From Brevundimonas sp. (GTDB lineage: Bacteria; Pseudomonadota; Alphaproteobacteria; Caulobacterales; Caulobacteraceae): a stretch of 61,724 bases of DNA. The translations under genes were made by a program, and so were the position numbers. Positions 26,876-35,870 of this stretch are shown here, piece by piece; the stretch's first letter is position 1; every line of letters begins with the position of its first letter. Under the pieces are notes generated by a model that was not told the origin of the DNA, made no database searches, and saw nothing but the letters and a program-made list of their open reading frames with translations. The stretch spans positions 1 to 61,724 of the forward strand of contig SCVB01000028.1 of assembly GCA_004296955.1 (NCBI GenBank), written 5' to 3'.

Positions 26876-27718
26876 TCAGCGCGCGGCGGCGTAGGCCTCC
26901 GCCAGAACGGCGGTGTCGAGGGACGATATCCGACCGCCGGACCCGCCCAGCGAACACCCTCGCCGCCCGGCCTCGGCGCGCGCGGCGGCCGTGAAGGCCA
27001 GCGCCACGCCTCTCCGCCGGTGGGTCGGATCCTCGAGATAGTGCATGACGGAACAGGGGTCGTACTGCCGGGTGAAGCGCACCCGGGCGGTCATCCCGAT
27101 CCCGTCCGCCGGGGCGGCCCGGCCCCGGGCGGGGATGTCGAAGCGGATCGAATAGTTGCGGCGCCAGTGGGACTCGCGTTCGGCCAGGGCCGCCGGTCCG
27201 GCGCCGGCGGGAGCCGGCAGGCGGCTGACCGAAAGCCAGGCGGAGCGGTCGCTGCGTTCATGCTCGTGGTCGAGGCCGAGCACATGGCCGATCTCATGCA
27301 CCAGCACCCGGTGACGGCACGGGCCGCTCAGGATGAGAAAGCTCCGCGCGGTCGGCGGGGCGCCGGTCCCGGAGGCCCGTTCGAAAGCGCCCATCGGCGG
27401 GGGGCGGTCGACGGCGCCGCGTCCCACGGTGGCGCGGCAGCGGTTGGCGCCGTCTGTGGATCGATGGCGGAGGATGACCAGACGGGGGCCGGAGGATGCG
27501 GCGACAAACCGGACCGGCGCGCCCGCTGCGGTCCAGGACTGCATGGCCCGTCGCACCGCCGTCTGGTCATCGGCCGAGACGCCGGGACCAAAGCTGTAGC
27601 GAACCTGCCCGCCGGGCCAGAGTCCGGTGCTCCGCTGGACCACGCCGGCCCCTGCCGGCCCTGCCCAGGCCAGGATGGCGGCGAGCGCGGCGATCATCGT
27701 CAGCCGGCCCGCCTCCAT
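26876..27718 (-). CDS. Astacin-like secreted metalloprotease
   Basis: A 280-residue secreted zinc peptidase. Signal peptide to about residue 24. After VRYSFGPGVSADDQTAVRRAMQSW, a typical astacin beta-strand and helix, comes the extended zinc motif HEIGHVLGLDHEHERSDR beginning at His141: HExxHxxGxxHE as in M12A astacins. The Met-turn SVMHY is at 223-227. A propeptide is short or absent. GGGAGG precedes ATG 27718 by 6 bases. Substrate unknown; it may degrade peptides outside the cell or in the periplasm. Confidence 0.92.
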   Translation of the reverse strand: MEAGRLTMIAALAAILAWAGPAGAGVVQRSTGLWPGGQVRYSFGPGVSADDQTAVRRAMQSWTAAGAPVRFVAASSGPRLVILRHRSTDGANRCRATVGRGAVDRPPPMGAFERASGTGAPPTARSFLILSGPCRHRVLVHEIGHVLGLDHEHERSDRSAWLSVSRLPAPAGAGPAALAERESHWRRNYSIRFDIPARGRAAPADGIGMTARVRFTRQYDPCSVMHYLEDPTHRRRGVALAFTAAARAEAGRRGCSLGGSGGRISSLDTAVLAEAYAAAR

Positions 27719-27764
27719 CCGATCCCTCCCGAAGCTGTGTCGGAAGAGGCTATCAGGCCGCGGC

Positions 27765-29156
<1,392 letters not shown>

Positions 29157-29188
29157 GGAGCGGGCTTTCCGGGAAACTGTTGGCCGGG

Positions 29189-29217
29189 CCTATAGACCGG
29201 TCCCGGCCTCGGGGCAA
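29189..29217 (-). promoter_or_regulatory. ahcY sigma70-type promoter
   Basis: On the minus strand TTGCCC (29212-29217) and TATAGG (29189-29194) are spaced by 17 bases, about 33 bases before the ahcY ATG. Confidence 0.55.
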
Positions 29218-29218
29218 G

Positions 29219-29246
29219 AAACACATAAGGATGTCTTTATGTGTTT
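29219..29246. promoter_or_regulatory. Palindromic operator upstream of ahcY
   Basis: A 28-base palindrome with outer half-sites AAACACATAA and TTATGTGTTT and only four mismatches in the middle abuts the ahcY -35 box. The ACATAA-N-TTATGT core resembles operators I associate with ArsR-type regulators of the SAM/SAH cycle (SahR/SamR). It also lies 70 bases upstream of the divergent amidohydrolase and could act on both. Confidence 0.6.
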
Positions 29247-29316
29247 CCGCGAGCCGGGCCTCTGGCGCGGGGGCGGCTGACCGGGTCAAGATGGCGGACT
29301 TTCCGGGAGGGTGACG

Positions 29317-30645
29317 ATGCACAGATTGATGGCGGGCGTGGCGATGGCGGCGGTTCTGGCCGGGGCGGCGCCGGCATGGGCGCAGACCGCGGCGGCGGCG
29401 GACGGTCCGGTGACTCTCGTCCATGCGGGCCGACTGCTCGACCGGCCGGGCCAGGCGCCGCGCGGACCCTCGACCGTGGTGGTGCGCGACGGCCGGGTCG
29501 TCGAGATCCGCGACGGCTTCGTCGACGCCGCGGCCTTCCCCGGCGCGACGGTGATCGACCAGAGCGACCGGTTCGTCCTGCCCGGCCTGATCGACAGCCA
29601 TGTGCATCTGATTTCGGACCTCGGCGGCCAGGCGGGCTTCCTGTCCGGGATCACCGACAATCTGCCGACCCACGCCTATCGCGCGGCCGAGAACGCCGAG
29701 AAGACGCTGATGGCCGGCTTCACCACGGTGCGCAATCTCGGCGACGAGGGCGGGGTGACCCTGGCCCTGTCGGACGCCACCGCCGCCCACCGCCTGCCCG
29801 GACCGCGCATCATCGACGCGGGGAACAGCATCTCGACGACCTCGGGCCATATGGACGGGCGGCTGGGCTTCAATGACGACCTGCGCGAGGTCATGCCGCA
29901 CGACAATGTCTGCAACGGCCCCGAGAGCTGCCGCGAGGCGGTGCGTATCCAGGTCGGGCGCGGCGTCGATGTGATCAAGATCGCCACCACCGGCGGGGTC
30001 AACAGCCGCATCGGCGCCGGTCTCGGCGCCCAGATGTTCGAGGACGAGGCCCGCGCCCTGATCGAGACGGCCCATCTGTACGGCTTGAAGGTCGCGGTCC
30101 ACGCCCACGGCGCCGACGGGATCAATCTGGCCCTGCGGCTGGGGGCCGACTCCATCGAGCACGGCACCATCTTCGACGACGAGACCCTGCGCCTGTTCCG
30201 CCAGTCGGGCGCCTATTATGTCCCCACCCTGTCGACGGTGAACGGCTATATCGAGCGGCTGGCCGCCGATCCGAACGCCTATTCGCCCGAGGTCCTGCCC
30301 AAGATCCGCTGGCGTATCGAGATCACCGGCCAGTCGTTGCGCCGCGCCGTTCCGGCGGGCGTCCGCATCGCTTTCGGCACCGACGCCGGCGTCTCCAAAC
30401 ACGGCCGCAACGCCGATGAGTTTGCGCTGATGGTCGCCAACGGCATGACCCCGATGAGCGCGATCCAGGCGGCCACGGTGAACGCGGCGGACCTGCTGGG
30501 GCTGTCGAGCGAAGTGGGCTCCATCGAGCCGGGCAAGCGCGCCGACATCATCGCCGTCGACGGCGACCCGCTGACGGATGTCACCGTCCTGACCTCGATG
30601 GACTTCGTCATGCGCGACGGCCGGGTCTATCGCGACGAGGAATAG
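29317..30645 (+). CDS. Exported metal-dependent amidohydrolase
   Basis: A 442-residue exported enzyme; signal peptide to about residue 23 (AWA). All metal ligands are visible: HVH in PGLIDSHVHLIS, the Lys of VIKIATTGGV, His of VAVHAHG, His in SIEHGTIF and Asp in FGTDAG. This is the imidazolonepropionase / Xaa-Pro dipeptidase-like group. The C-terminus is NAADLLGLSSEVGSIEPGKRADIIAVDGDP. GGGAGG lies 6 bases before ATG 29317; the upstream GTG at 29311 is too close. Unlike the 17.8-kb protein it keeps its complete active site. Its TAG is followed immediately by the left heptamer array. Confidence 0.9.
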   Translation: MHRLMAGVAMAAVLAGAAPAWAQTAAAADGPVTLVHAGRLLDRPGQAPRGPSTVVVRDGRVVEIRDGFVDAAAFPGATVIDQSDRFVLPGLIDSHVHLISDLGGQAGFLSGITDNLPTHAYRAAENAEKTLMAGFTTVRNLGDEGGVTLALSDATAAHRLPGPRIIDAGNSISTTSGHMDGRLGFNDDLREVMPHDNVCNGPESCREAVRIQVGRGVDVIKIATTGGVNSRIGAGLGAQMFEDEARALIETAHLYGLKVAVHAHGADGINLALRLGADSIEHGTIFDDETLRLFRQSGAYYVPTLSTVNGYIERLAADPNAYSPEVLPKIRWRIEITGQSLRRAVPAGVRIAFGTDAGVSKHGRNADEFALMVANGMTPMSAIQAATVNAADLLGLSSEVGSIEPGKRADIIAVDGDPLTDVTVLTSMDFVMRDGRVYRDEE

Positions 30646-30685
30646 GTGATTGGTGATTGGTGATTGGTGATTGGTGATTGGTGAA
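30645..30685. repeat. GGTGATT heptamer array, left arm
   Basis: Five perfect tandem copies of GGTGATT (30645-30679) plus one GGTGAAA start right at the end of the amidohydrolase stop codon. The right arm at 31141-31169 holds the same units in opposite orientation, with the four-helix-bundle gene between them. Confidence 0.9.
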
Positions 30686-30755
30686 AGCGGAGCGGCTGCC
30701 TTGTCAGCGCCCGCATTGCAAGTCATGATTGTGCGCCGTTGTGAGCGGAACTTGC

Positions 30756-31133
30756 ATGACGACAGGGATAACCGGCTATCGAAAACTCGAAGTCTGGCAG
30801 TTCGCAATGGACTGGATCGAGCTTGTGTATCGGTCGAGCGCAGGATGGCCAAAGGACGAGCGCTTCGGCCTCACCAGTCAGGTTCGCCGTGCATCCGTCT
30901 CGGTCGCATCGAATATCGCCGAGGGCGCGGCCCGAAGCACCACGGGCGAGTTCCTGCAGTTCGTGGGTATAGCGCGCGGCTCTCTTGCTGAGGCGGAAAC
31001 CCAGCTCATGATCGCCGCTCGCCTCGGATATCTGGAGCCGGCCGCCGAAAGCAGGCTAATGACGGCGGCCGACCGCATCAGTCGGATGCTTGTGTCACTC
31101 GCTGCTGCTCTCCGGGATCGAAAAAGCCGGTAG
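30756..31133 (+). CDS. Four-helix-bundle (S23 / IVS-type) protein
   Basis: A 125-residue helical protein of the TIGR02436 / 23S-rRNA-intervening-sequence family, which also includes the Avd proteins of diversity-generating retroelements. Hallmarks: GYRKLEVWQFAMDWIELVY, FGLTSQVRRASVSVASNIAEGAARST, then GEFLQFVGIARGSLAEAETQLMIAARLGYL. Biochemical role outside Avd is unknown; trimer/pentamer barrels and nucleic-acid binding are reported for relatives. No reverse transcriptase or variable repeat is nearby. ATG 30756 matches family starts. The gene is bracketed by inverted GGTGATT arrays, suggesting a small cassette. Confidence 0.88.
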   Translation: MTTGITGYRKLEVWQFAMDWIELVYRSSAGWPKDERFGLTSQVRRASVSVASNIAEGAARSTTGEFLQFVGIARGSLAEAETQLMIAARLGYLEPAAESRLMTAADRISRMLVSLAAALRDRKSR

Positions 31134-31140
31134 GGTCATC

Positions 31141-31169
31141 ATTCACCAACCACCAACCACCAATCACCC
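31141..31169. repeat. GGTGATT/GGTGGTT heptamer array, right arm
   Basis: On the minus strand the units read GGTGATT, GGTGGTT, GGTGGTT, GGTGAAT. The array is inverted relative to 30645-30685 and ends 3 bases before the bioB ATG. Confidence 0.85.
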
Positions 31170-31172
31170 GAC

Positions 31173-32180
31173 ATGACCCCAACCGCCCGCCACGACCTCG
31201 CCACCCCCCGCCACGACTGGACCCTGGACGAGGTCGAAGCCCTCTTCGGTCGGCCGTTCATGGACCTCGTCTATGAGGCCGCGACCGTGCACCGGGCGTG
31301 GTTCGATCCCTCGGAGGTCCAGAAGAGCCAGCTGCTGTCGATCAAGACCGGCGGCTGCGCCGAGAACTGCGGCTACTGCAGCCAGTCGGCCAGTTTCGAC
31401 ACCGGGCTGAAGGCCGAAAAGTTGATGGACGCCACGGCGGTCATCGCCGAGGCCATGGCGGCGAAGGCGGGCGGGGCCAGCCGTTTCTGCATGGGCGCGG
31501 CCTGGCGCGAGCTGAAGGACCGCGACACGCCGAAGCTGGCGACCATGATCGCCGGGGTGAAGGCCCTGGGGCTCGAGACCTGCGCGACGCTGGGCATGCT
31601 GACGGCGGACCAGGCGAAGCAGCTGAAGGCGGCGGGCCTCGACTACTACAACCACAACCTCGACACGGGCCCTGAGTACTATGCCCAGGTCGTGACCACG
31701 CGGACGTATCAGGACCGACTGGATACGCTGGAACACGTGCGCGACGCCGGCATGAGCACCTGCTGCGGCGGAATCGTCGGCATGGGCGAGGCGCGGCGCG
31801 ACCGGGCCAGTTTGCTGCATGCCCTGGCCACCCTGCCCGTTCATCCCGACAGCCTGCCGGTCAACGCCTTGGTGCCGGTCACGGGCACGCCCCTGGGCGA
31901 GCGGGTCATGCGCGAGGGCGAGATCGATCCGATCGAATTCGTCCGCACCGTCGCCGTGGCGCGGATCGTCTGTCCGAAAGCCATGGTCCGGCTGTCGGCC
32001 GGGCGCGAGACGATGAGCGCCGAGATGCAGGCCCTGTGCTTCCTCGCCGGCGCCAATTCCATCTTCGTCGGCGGCAAGCTGCTGACCACGCCGAACCCGG
32101 AACAGGACGAGGACGCCGCCCTGTTCGCCCTGCTGGACCTGAGGCCGATGGAGCCCAAGGCCGTCGAGGCGGCGGCGTAA
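31173..32180 (+). CDS. bioB: Biotin synthase
   Basis: A 335-residue radical-SAM enzyme that inserts sulfur into dethiobiotin. The [4Fe-4S] motif CAENCGYC sits at residues 62-69 and is followed by QSASF. Further landmarks: [23 protein letters not shown] and LMLRAGA-like [17 protein letters not shown]. The ATG has no recognisable Shine-Dalgarno, and the leader up to the start is a heptamer repeat array, so translation may depend on read-through from upstream or a repeat-altered leader. No other bio gene is in the window. Confidence 0.97.
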   Translation: MTPTARHDLATPRHDWTLDEVEALFGRPFMDLVYEAATVHRAWFDPSEVQKSQLLSIKTGGCAENCGYCSQSASFDTGLKAEKLMDATAVIAEAMAAKAGGASRFCMGAAWRELKDRDTPKLATMIAGVKALGLETCATLGMLTADQAKQLKAAGLDYYNHNLDTGPEYYAQVVTTRTYQDRLDTLEHVRDAGMSTCCGGIVGMGEARRDRASLLHALATLPVHPDSLPVNALVPVTGTPLGERVMREGEIDPIEFVRTVAVARIVCPKAMVRLSAGRETMSAEMQALCFLAGANSIFVGGKLLTTPNPEQDEDAALFALLDLRPMEPKAVEAAA

Positions 32181-32215
32181 CCGGCCCTTAAGCGCCGCGC
32201 GCTATCAATCGGCCC

Positions 32216-32590
32216 ATGGATCGCCGCGCCCTTCTCGGACTGAAGACCCAACCGCTCCGGACCAGCGGCGGAGGGGGCGGCGCGCAGCCGACCTATCTGC
32301 GGCTGCCGACCATCACCGCCAATGTCATCCGACCCGGCGGCCGGCGCGGCGTGATGACGGTCGAGACCGGGCTCGACACGCCCGACGCCGCCCTGCGCAC
32401 CCGCGTCGCCCAGTCCGCCCCGCGGCTGCGCGCCGCCTATGCCGCGGTGGTGCAGCAATCAGCCAGCGCGCTCCTGCCCGGCGCCCCGCCGGACGTGGAA
32501 CGTCTGGTGGCCCAGCTTCAGGCTGCGACCAATACGGTGATGGGCCGGGCGGGGGCCCGACTGCTCATCGGCACGGTGATGGTCGTCTAG
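32216..32590 (+). CDS. Hypothetical protein after bioB
   Basis: A 124-residue basic protein starting MDRRALLGLKTQPLRTSGGGGGAQ. The RR and the Gly-rich stretch hint at a Tat-like or anchoring N-terminus, but no clear hydrophobic core follows. The middle reads VIRPGGRRGVMTVETGLDTPDAALRTRVAQSAPRLRAAYAAVVQQ and looks like a small alpha/beta domain. No family recognised. It lies 35 bases downstream of bioB and may share its transcript. Confidence 0.6.
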   Translation: MDRRALLGLKTQPLRTSGGGGGAQPTYLRLPTITANVIRPGGRRGVMTVETGLDTPDAALRTRVAQSAPRLRAAYAAVVQQSASALLPGAPPDVERLVAQLQAATNTVMGRAGARLLIGTVMVV

Positions 32591-32628
32591 AGGCCTGGCG
32601 ACGACCGGAGAACGGACGTCGCGCGGCG

Positions 32629-32653
32629 CCGCAACGGGTGAAAAGCGGACATT
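32629..32653. repeat. GTCCGC-family element, part copy
   Basis: The stretch starts CCGCAACGGGT and ends GAAAAGCGGACATT, lacking the first bases of the element. It lies 34 bases before the next lipoprotein start. Confidence 0.55.
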
Positions 32654-32686
32654 GTCTAGCAGTCGCCGCGTCCGTAACATTGATGG

Positions 32687-33118
32687 ATGAGACCCCTCTT
32701 GGCATTGGGCTTATTGGCCGTCGCAGGATGTGCCACCGAATGGTCTCGTTACCCTTGGGCCAGCCACAGCGAAGTGTGCCTCAGGGAAACCGTTGGAGCA
32801 GGCACGCATCTCTCAGCGGACCCAATACCATCGGCCCATGGAATAGTTGTGCGAGCGAACGGCGAGCCTCTCGCGCCCGATCTGTTCTATCGGGTCTCAT
32901 TTTCAGATGGCCGTGGTTCGCAACTGATCCACGCCAGAACTCCTGCTTTCGCTACCTGCATCGACCAGCCCGAACTCCACCGGGGCTACCGATGGGAGGC
33001 GGAGGTCAGAGCGAGCGAGGACGGTCCACTCCTCTACAAGTCCTCCTCGCCGCAGCCCTTCGTCCTCACCGAACCTGTTGTGGTGCAAGTCGTAAAGGTT
33101 GCCGACACGCGACCCTGA
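32687..33118 (+). CDS. Small exported lipoprotein, unknown
   Basis: A 143-residue protein with lipobox VAGC (Cys15). The mature part is beta-rich, with three more Cys (VCLRE, TCIDQ). No family recognised. ATG 32687 gives the signal peptide; an ATG at 32683 is out of frame. Its stop is followed after 2 bases by a GTCCGC element. Base use is less GC-biased than in neighbouring core genes, suggesting an accessory origin. Confidence 0.72.
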   Translation: MRPLLALGLLAVAGCATEWSRYPWASHSEVCLRETVGAGTHLSADPIPSAHGIVVRANGEPLAPDLFYRVSFSDGRGSQLIHARTPAFATCIDQPELHRGYRWEAEVRASEDGPLLYKSSSPQPFVLTEPVVVQVVKVADTRP

Positions 33119-33147
33119 GGGTCCGCAACGGGTCGCGCCCCGTCATT
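33119..33147. repeat. GTCCGC-family element, degenerate
   Basis: GTCCGCAACGGGTCG is intact, but the second half reads CGCCCCGTCATT instead of AAAGCGGACATT. The element directly follows the stop of the lipoprotein gene. Confidence 0.5.
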
Positions 33148-33243
33148 GGCATCCAGTCAGAAAGCAGGCCTTGGGCGTGTGAGCCGGGAGCTGACATCGC
33201 GAGGTCCCTTCGGGGCGGGCAGCGGACCTTACGCTGGCGAAAC

Positions 33244-33813
33244 TCATGGTGCTGGACGGCAAACGTAGGCGACGCTGTATGGCTTTCCGAAACAGGAGAT
33301 GAGTCCATCCAGAACGTCGAGGTTTGGGGGCCACTCGACCTCGCTTCCGTTCAACCCCTTAAGCATTGGGTCGCGAGGAAGGCCCGCCAGCTCGTCCCGC
33401 GCCGCCATCAAGCGACTACGGTCGCCTTCCATGAAGGCAATGCTTCCCTCTCGATAAAGCCGCTGCCAATCCGGTTCGCCCGCGAACGCGGCCTCTCGCA
33501 TGAGACGCACAGCGGTGCGCTGATCGTCGCCTTGCGCCGCCCGCACTTGGGCTTCATGCCACGTCAAGAGGCTGATGTTGGGCCGGGATAATGCATCGCG
33601 ATGGCGATGCCGATACTCGGCCAGCACCCCAGGAGCCGAGTCCGGGCATGCCAGACTTCCGTCCAGCGAACGCCAGCCATCCGGCCCTTGATCGAAGGCC
33701 CCGAAAGACAGATCGAGCATCGCGTCAGCGCGCGCCTCACAACTGTTTGTGCTGGGCTTGGCGCAAGCAGCAAGGCTGGCGCAGACGCAGATGAGAAGGG
33801 CCGTGCGGATCAT
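33244..33813 (-). CDS. Lipoprotein with possible Sel1/TPR-like helices
   Basis: A 189-residue protein with lipobox LAAC (about Cys16) and a Cys-containing NSCEARADAMLDLSFGAFD start. The core is helical (YRHRHRDALSRPNISLLTWHEAQVRAAQGDDQRTAVRLMREAAFAGEPDWQRLYREGSIAFMEGDRSRLMAAR). It resembles tetratricopeptide-like hairpins, but I cannot name a family. ATG 33813 with GGAGG upstream is the start; a longer frame to 33894 has no signal peptide. Confidence 0.72.
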   Translation of the reverse strand: MIRTALLICVCASLAACAKPSTNSCEARADAMLDLSFGAFDQGPDGWRSLDGSLACPDSAPGVLAEYRHRHRDALSRPNISLLTWHEAQVRAAQGDDQRTAVRLMREAAFAGEPDWQRLYREGSIAFMEGDRSRLMAARDELAGLPRDPMLKGLNGSEVEWPPNLDVLDGLISCFGKPYSVAYVCRPAP

Positions 33814-33898
33814 GCATCCTCCCCGAGCGGCGATGCCCGAGACACGATCCGGGCCTTTGGTCGTGCTTCGTCGGAACGCTATCACATGCGCCATGCAA

Positions 33899-33924
33899 GG
33901 TCCGCAATGGGTCGAGAGCCGCCC
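33899..33924. repeat. GTCCGC-family element, degenerate
   Basis: GGTCCGCAATGGGTCGAGAG is well kept; the distal half is GCCGCCC instead of GCGGAC. It abuts the stop codon of the next minus-strand gene. A weaker copy, GACTGCAATGGGTT then GGCGGTC, is at 34371-34391. Confidence 0.5.
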
Positions 33925-34344
33925 TCAATCCCCTTCCCGCGTCCACACCGTGCAGCGCGCGATCCAGTGCTCCAGCTCGGCGATCAAGGCCGCGTAGGAC
34001 CGCGTCTCGAACTCATGGACGGTCTCCGCGTCCATGCCGAGGGCGAAGGGGACGTCCTTGCGCCGGCGTCCCCGTTCGGATCGGGGCCAGGGCTGGTATT
34101 TCACCTCGAGGTGGAAGGCGCCCTCCGGGTCGAACTCCGGTCTGAAGGCGATGTCGATGTTGAACCGGCGCTGCACATGGGTGGCGGTGAACACCGACGA
34201 GCCGCCGATGCCGTCAAGCGAGGCGGCCATTCCGATATCCAGCGCATTCCACCCGATCGTCCAGCCCGTCGGGATGCGAAGCGGCGGGAGCTCCAGATAC
34301 GCCTTGGAGCGAGGGTAGAGGTCTTCGAACGGAGGGAGGCTCAT
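33925..34344 (-). CDS. Hypothetical soluble protein
   Basis: A 139-residue protein without signal peptide (start MSLPPFEDLYPRSKAYLELPPLRIPTGW). Aromatic-rich beta-like segments (WTIGWNALDIGM, FNIDIAFRPEF, FHLEVKYQPW) precede a C-terminal helix with HEFETRSYAALIAELEHWI. No family recognised; the size and layout would suit an immunity- or antitoxin-type protein, but there is no toxin partner nearby. Start 34344 chosen because GGGAGG lies just upstream. Flanked by degenerate repeat elements. Confidence 0.6.
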   Translation of the reverse strand: MSLPPFEDLYPRSKAYLELPPLRIPTGWTIGWNALDIGMAASLDGIGGSSVFTATHVQRRFNIDIAFRPEFDPEGAFHLEVKYQPWPRSERGRRRKDVPFALGMDAETVHEFETRSYAALIAELEHWIARCTVWTREGD

Positions 34345-34370
34345 TCGCCGAGGGTACCGGCCGGACCCCG

Positions 34371-34391
34371 GACTGCAATGGGTTGGCGGTC
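34371..34391. repeat. Very degenerate GTCCGC-family element
   Basis: GACTGCAATGGGTT followed by GGCGGTC keeps the GCAATGGGT core and inverted ends. Seen between the hypothetical gene and the ABC ATPase stop. Confidence 0.35.
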
Positions 34392-34411
34392 TCGTTCGCC
34401 TTGCGCCCGGC

Positions 34412-35386
34412 TCAGTCCTTCGTCGGGCTGACCTGGTTCGCGTCGCCATAGGTCAGGGCCAGGAAGACGTCCTCCAGATCCGGGTCCTCGGTGACGATGT
34501 CGGCGATGGTCACGCCCGCCGCGCGCACGGCGGCCAGCACCTGTTCGACCGAGGACTGGCCCTTCTTATAGGTCACGGCGAAAGCCCCGTTGGGTCGGGC
34601 GACGGCCTCGAATCCCTTGAGTTTCGGCAGGCCGTCCAGCGCGCCCTCGGGCGTCACCACGACATTGCGGGTGTCCAGACGGCGCAGAAGCTGGGGGGTC
34701 GGCTCGCAGGCCACGACCTCGCCGCGGTTCATGATGGCGATGGTGTCGCAGAGCTCCTGCGCCTCTTCCAGATAGTGGGTGGTCAGCAGGATGGTCACGC
34801 CCTCGGCGTTGAGGCGGCGGACATACTCCCACAGCTGGCGGCGCAGCTCGACGTCCACCCCGGCGGTGGGTTCGTCGAGAATCAGGATGGGCGGATTGTG
34901 CACCAGGGCCTTGGCCACCATCAGCCGGCGCTTCATGCCGCCGGACAGGGCGCGGACATAGGCGTGGGCCTTGTCGCTGAGGCCGAGGGCGGCGAGCAGC
35001 TCGTCCGAGCGGCGTTCATTGGCCGGCACGCCGTAGAAGCCGGCCTGCACCTCCAGCGCCTCGCGGGGGGTGAAGAAGACGTCGGCGACGATCTCCTGCG
35101 GCACCACGCCGAGGGCGGCGCGGGCGTCGCGCGGCTGTTTGTCGATGTCGCGGCCCCAGATCTCGGCCGTGCCGCCGGTCTTGTTGACCACCCCGGCGAG
35201 GATGTTGATCAGGGTCGACTTGCCCGCGCCGTTGGGGCCCAGCAGGCCGAACATCGAGCCGCGCGGAATGACCAGGTCGACGCCGCGCAGGGCGACCTTG
35301 GGCGGGGCCTTCTTCGTACCCGCATAGGTCTTTTCCAGACCCCTGACCTCGATGGCGTTGACGGGCAGGGCGGCGGCTTCGGACAT
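34412..35386 (-). CDS. ABC-2-type transporter ATP-binding protein
   Basis: A 324-residue ATPase that would power a multidrug, polysaccharide or daunorubicin-type exporter. Walker A GPNGAGKST, the [15 protein letters not shown] signature, Walker B ILILDEPTAG and the H-loop TTHYLEE are all present. A C-terminal region (about 235-324; DLEDVFLALTYGD) is typical of the DrrA/NodI group. No permease gene lies beside it. It is a close relative of the ATPase at 40560-41498 (same GVDVELRR and GVTI-LTTHY segments), which has its own permease. Confidence 0.93.
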   Translation of the reverse strand: MSEAAALPVNAIEVRGLEKTYAGTKKAPPKVALRGVDLVIPRGSMFGLLGPNGAGKSTLINILAGVVNKTGGTAEIWGRDIDKQPRDARAALGVVPQEIVADVFFTPREALEVQAGFYGVPANERRSDELLAALGLSDKAHAYVRALSGGMKRRLMVAKALVHNPPILILDEPTAGVDVELRRQLWEYVRRLNAEGVTILLTTHYLEEAQELCDTIAIMNRGEVVACEPTPQLLRRLDTRNVVVTPEGALDGLPKLKGFEAVARPNGAFAVTYKKGQSSVEQVLAAVRAAGVTIADIVTEDPDLEDVFLALTYGDANQVSPTKD

Positions 35387-35473
35387 GCGGCGGCTTTCAG
35401 TCGGTGACCGGCCTAGGTAGGCGCGCCGTCCGCCGCCGCCAAGGGCCGGGCGGGGGCGACGTTCGCCCCCACG

Positions 35474-35523
35474 TGTCAATGACGCTTGACATGAAGCGCT
35501 GAAATGTCTAGGACGCTTGTCAT
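35474..35523 (+). promoter_or_regulatory. Promoter with two direct-repeat operators
   Basis: TTGACA (35486-35491), 17 bases, then TAGGAC (35509-35514) form a sigma70-type promoter. Two 19-base near-identical sites, TGTCAATGACGCTTGACAT at 35474 and TGTCTAGGACGCTTGTCAT at 35505 (16 of 19 equal), are spaced 31 bases apart, about three helical turns. The first covers the -35 and the second the -10 and start. This is a layout for cooperative repression. Confidence 0.6.
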
Positions 35524-35554
35524 TATGAACAGCTTGCTTGACGGAGCCAATATC

Positions 35555-35809
35555 ATGACCCGCACGAAGATGATCGGCTGGACGGCCTTCGCCTTCTGTC
35601 TGCTGGGCTACGGGACCTTCACCGCCGTGGTGGTTCTGAACCGGATGGGCGAGATCGCCCTGCGGGAGACGATGATGATCGGCGGCCCCGCGGCGGTGAT
35701 CGGCGAGATCGGCCTGTGGGTCGCCGCCGGCTGCCTGGGCTGGTCCCTGTTCCGCAAGCGCAAGGCCCTGTTCGACCGGGTCTTCCGCCGCAAGCCCCGG
35801 ACGGTTTGA
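35555..35809 (+). CDS. Small two-helix membrane protein
   Basis: An 84-residue inner-membrane protein with two hydrophobic helices (about 8-30 and 46-68) and a basic tail (RKRKALFDRVFRRKPRTV). ATG 35555 has GGAG 8 bases upstream and is preferred over in-frame ATGs at 35504 and 35525, which lie in the operator region. No named family. The strong promoter with tandem operators suggests it is tightly controlled, perhaps by a regulator encoded elsewhere. Confidence 0.7.
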   Translation: MTRTKMIGWTAFAFCLLGYGTFTAVVVLNRMGEIALRETMMIGGPAAVIGEIGLWVAAGCLGWSLFRKRKALFDRVFRRKPRTV

Positions 35810-35870
35810 CGCCGGGGGCCCGGCCTTCTAGGGAGTCGGCCGTCATCCGCCGTACCAGTCAGGGTCGCCC

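Noticed and set aside
29157-29218. SAH or SAM riboswitch in the ahcY leader
   Set aside because: The expected leader is about 33 bases, too short for either fold, and no pseudoknot pairing was seen.
30756-31133. Diversity-generating retroelement (the four-helix-bundle protein resembles Avd)
   Set aside because: No reverse transcriptase, template repeat or variable repeat is present within the window.
30645-31169. CRISPR array
   Set aside because: The repeats are 7 bases in direct tandem without spacers, and there are no cas genes.
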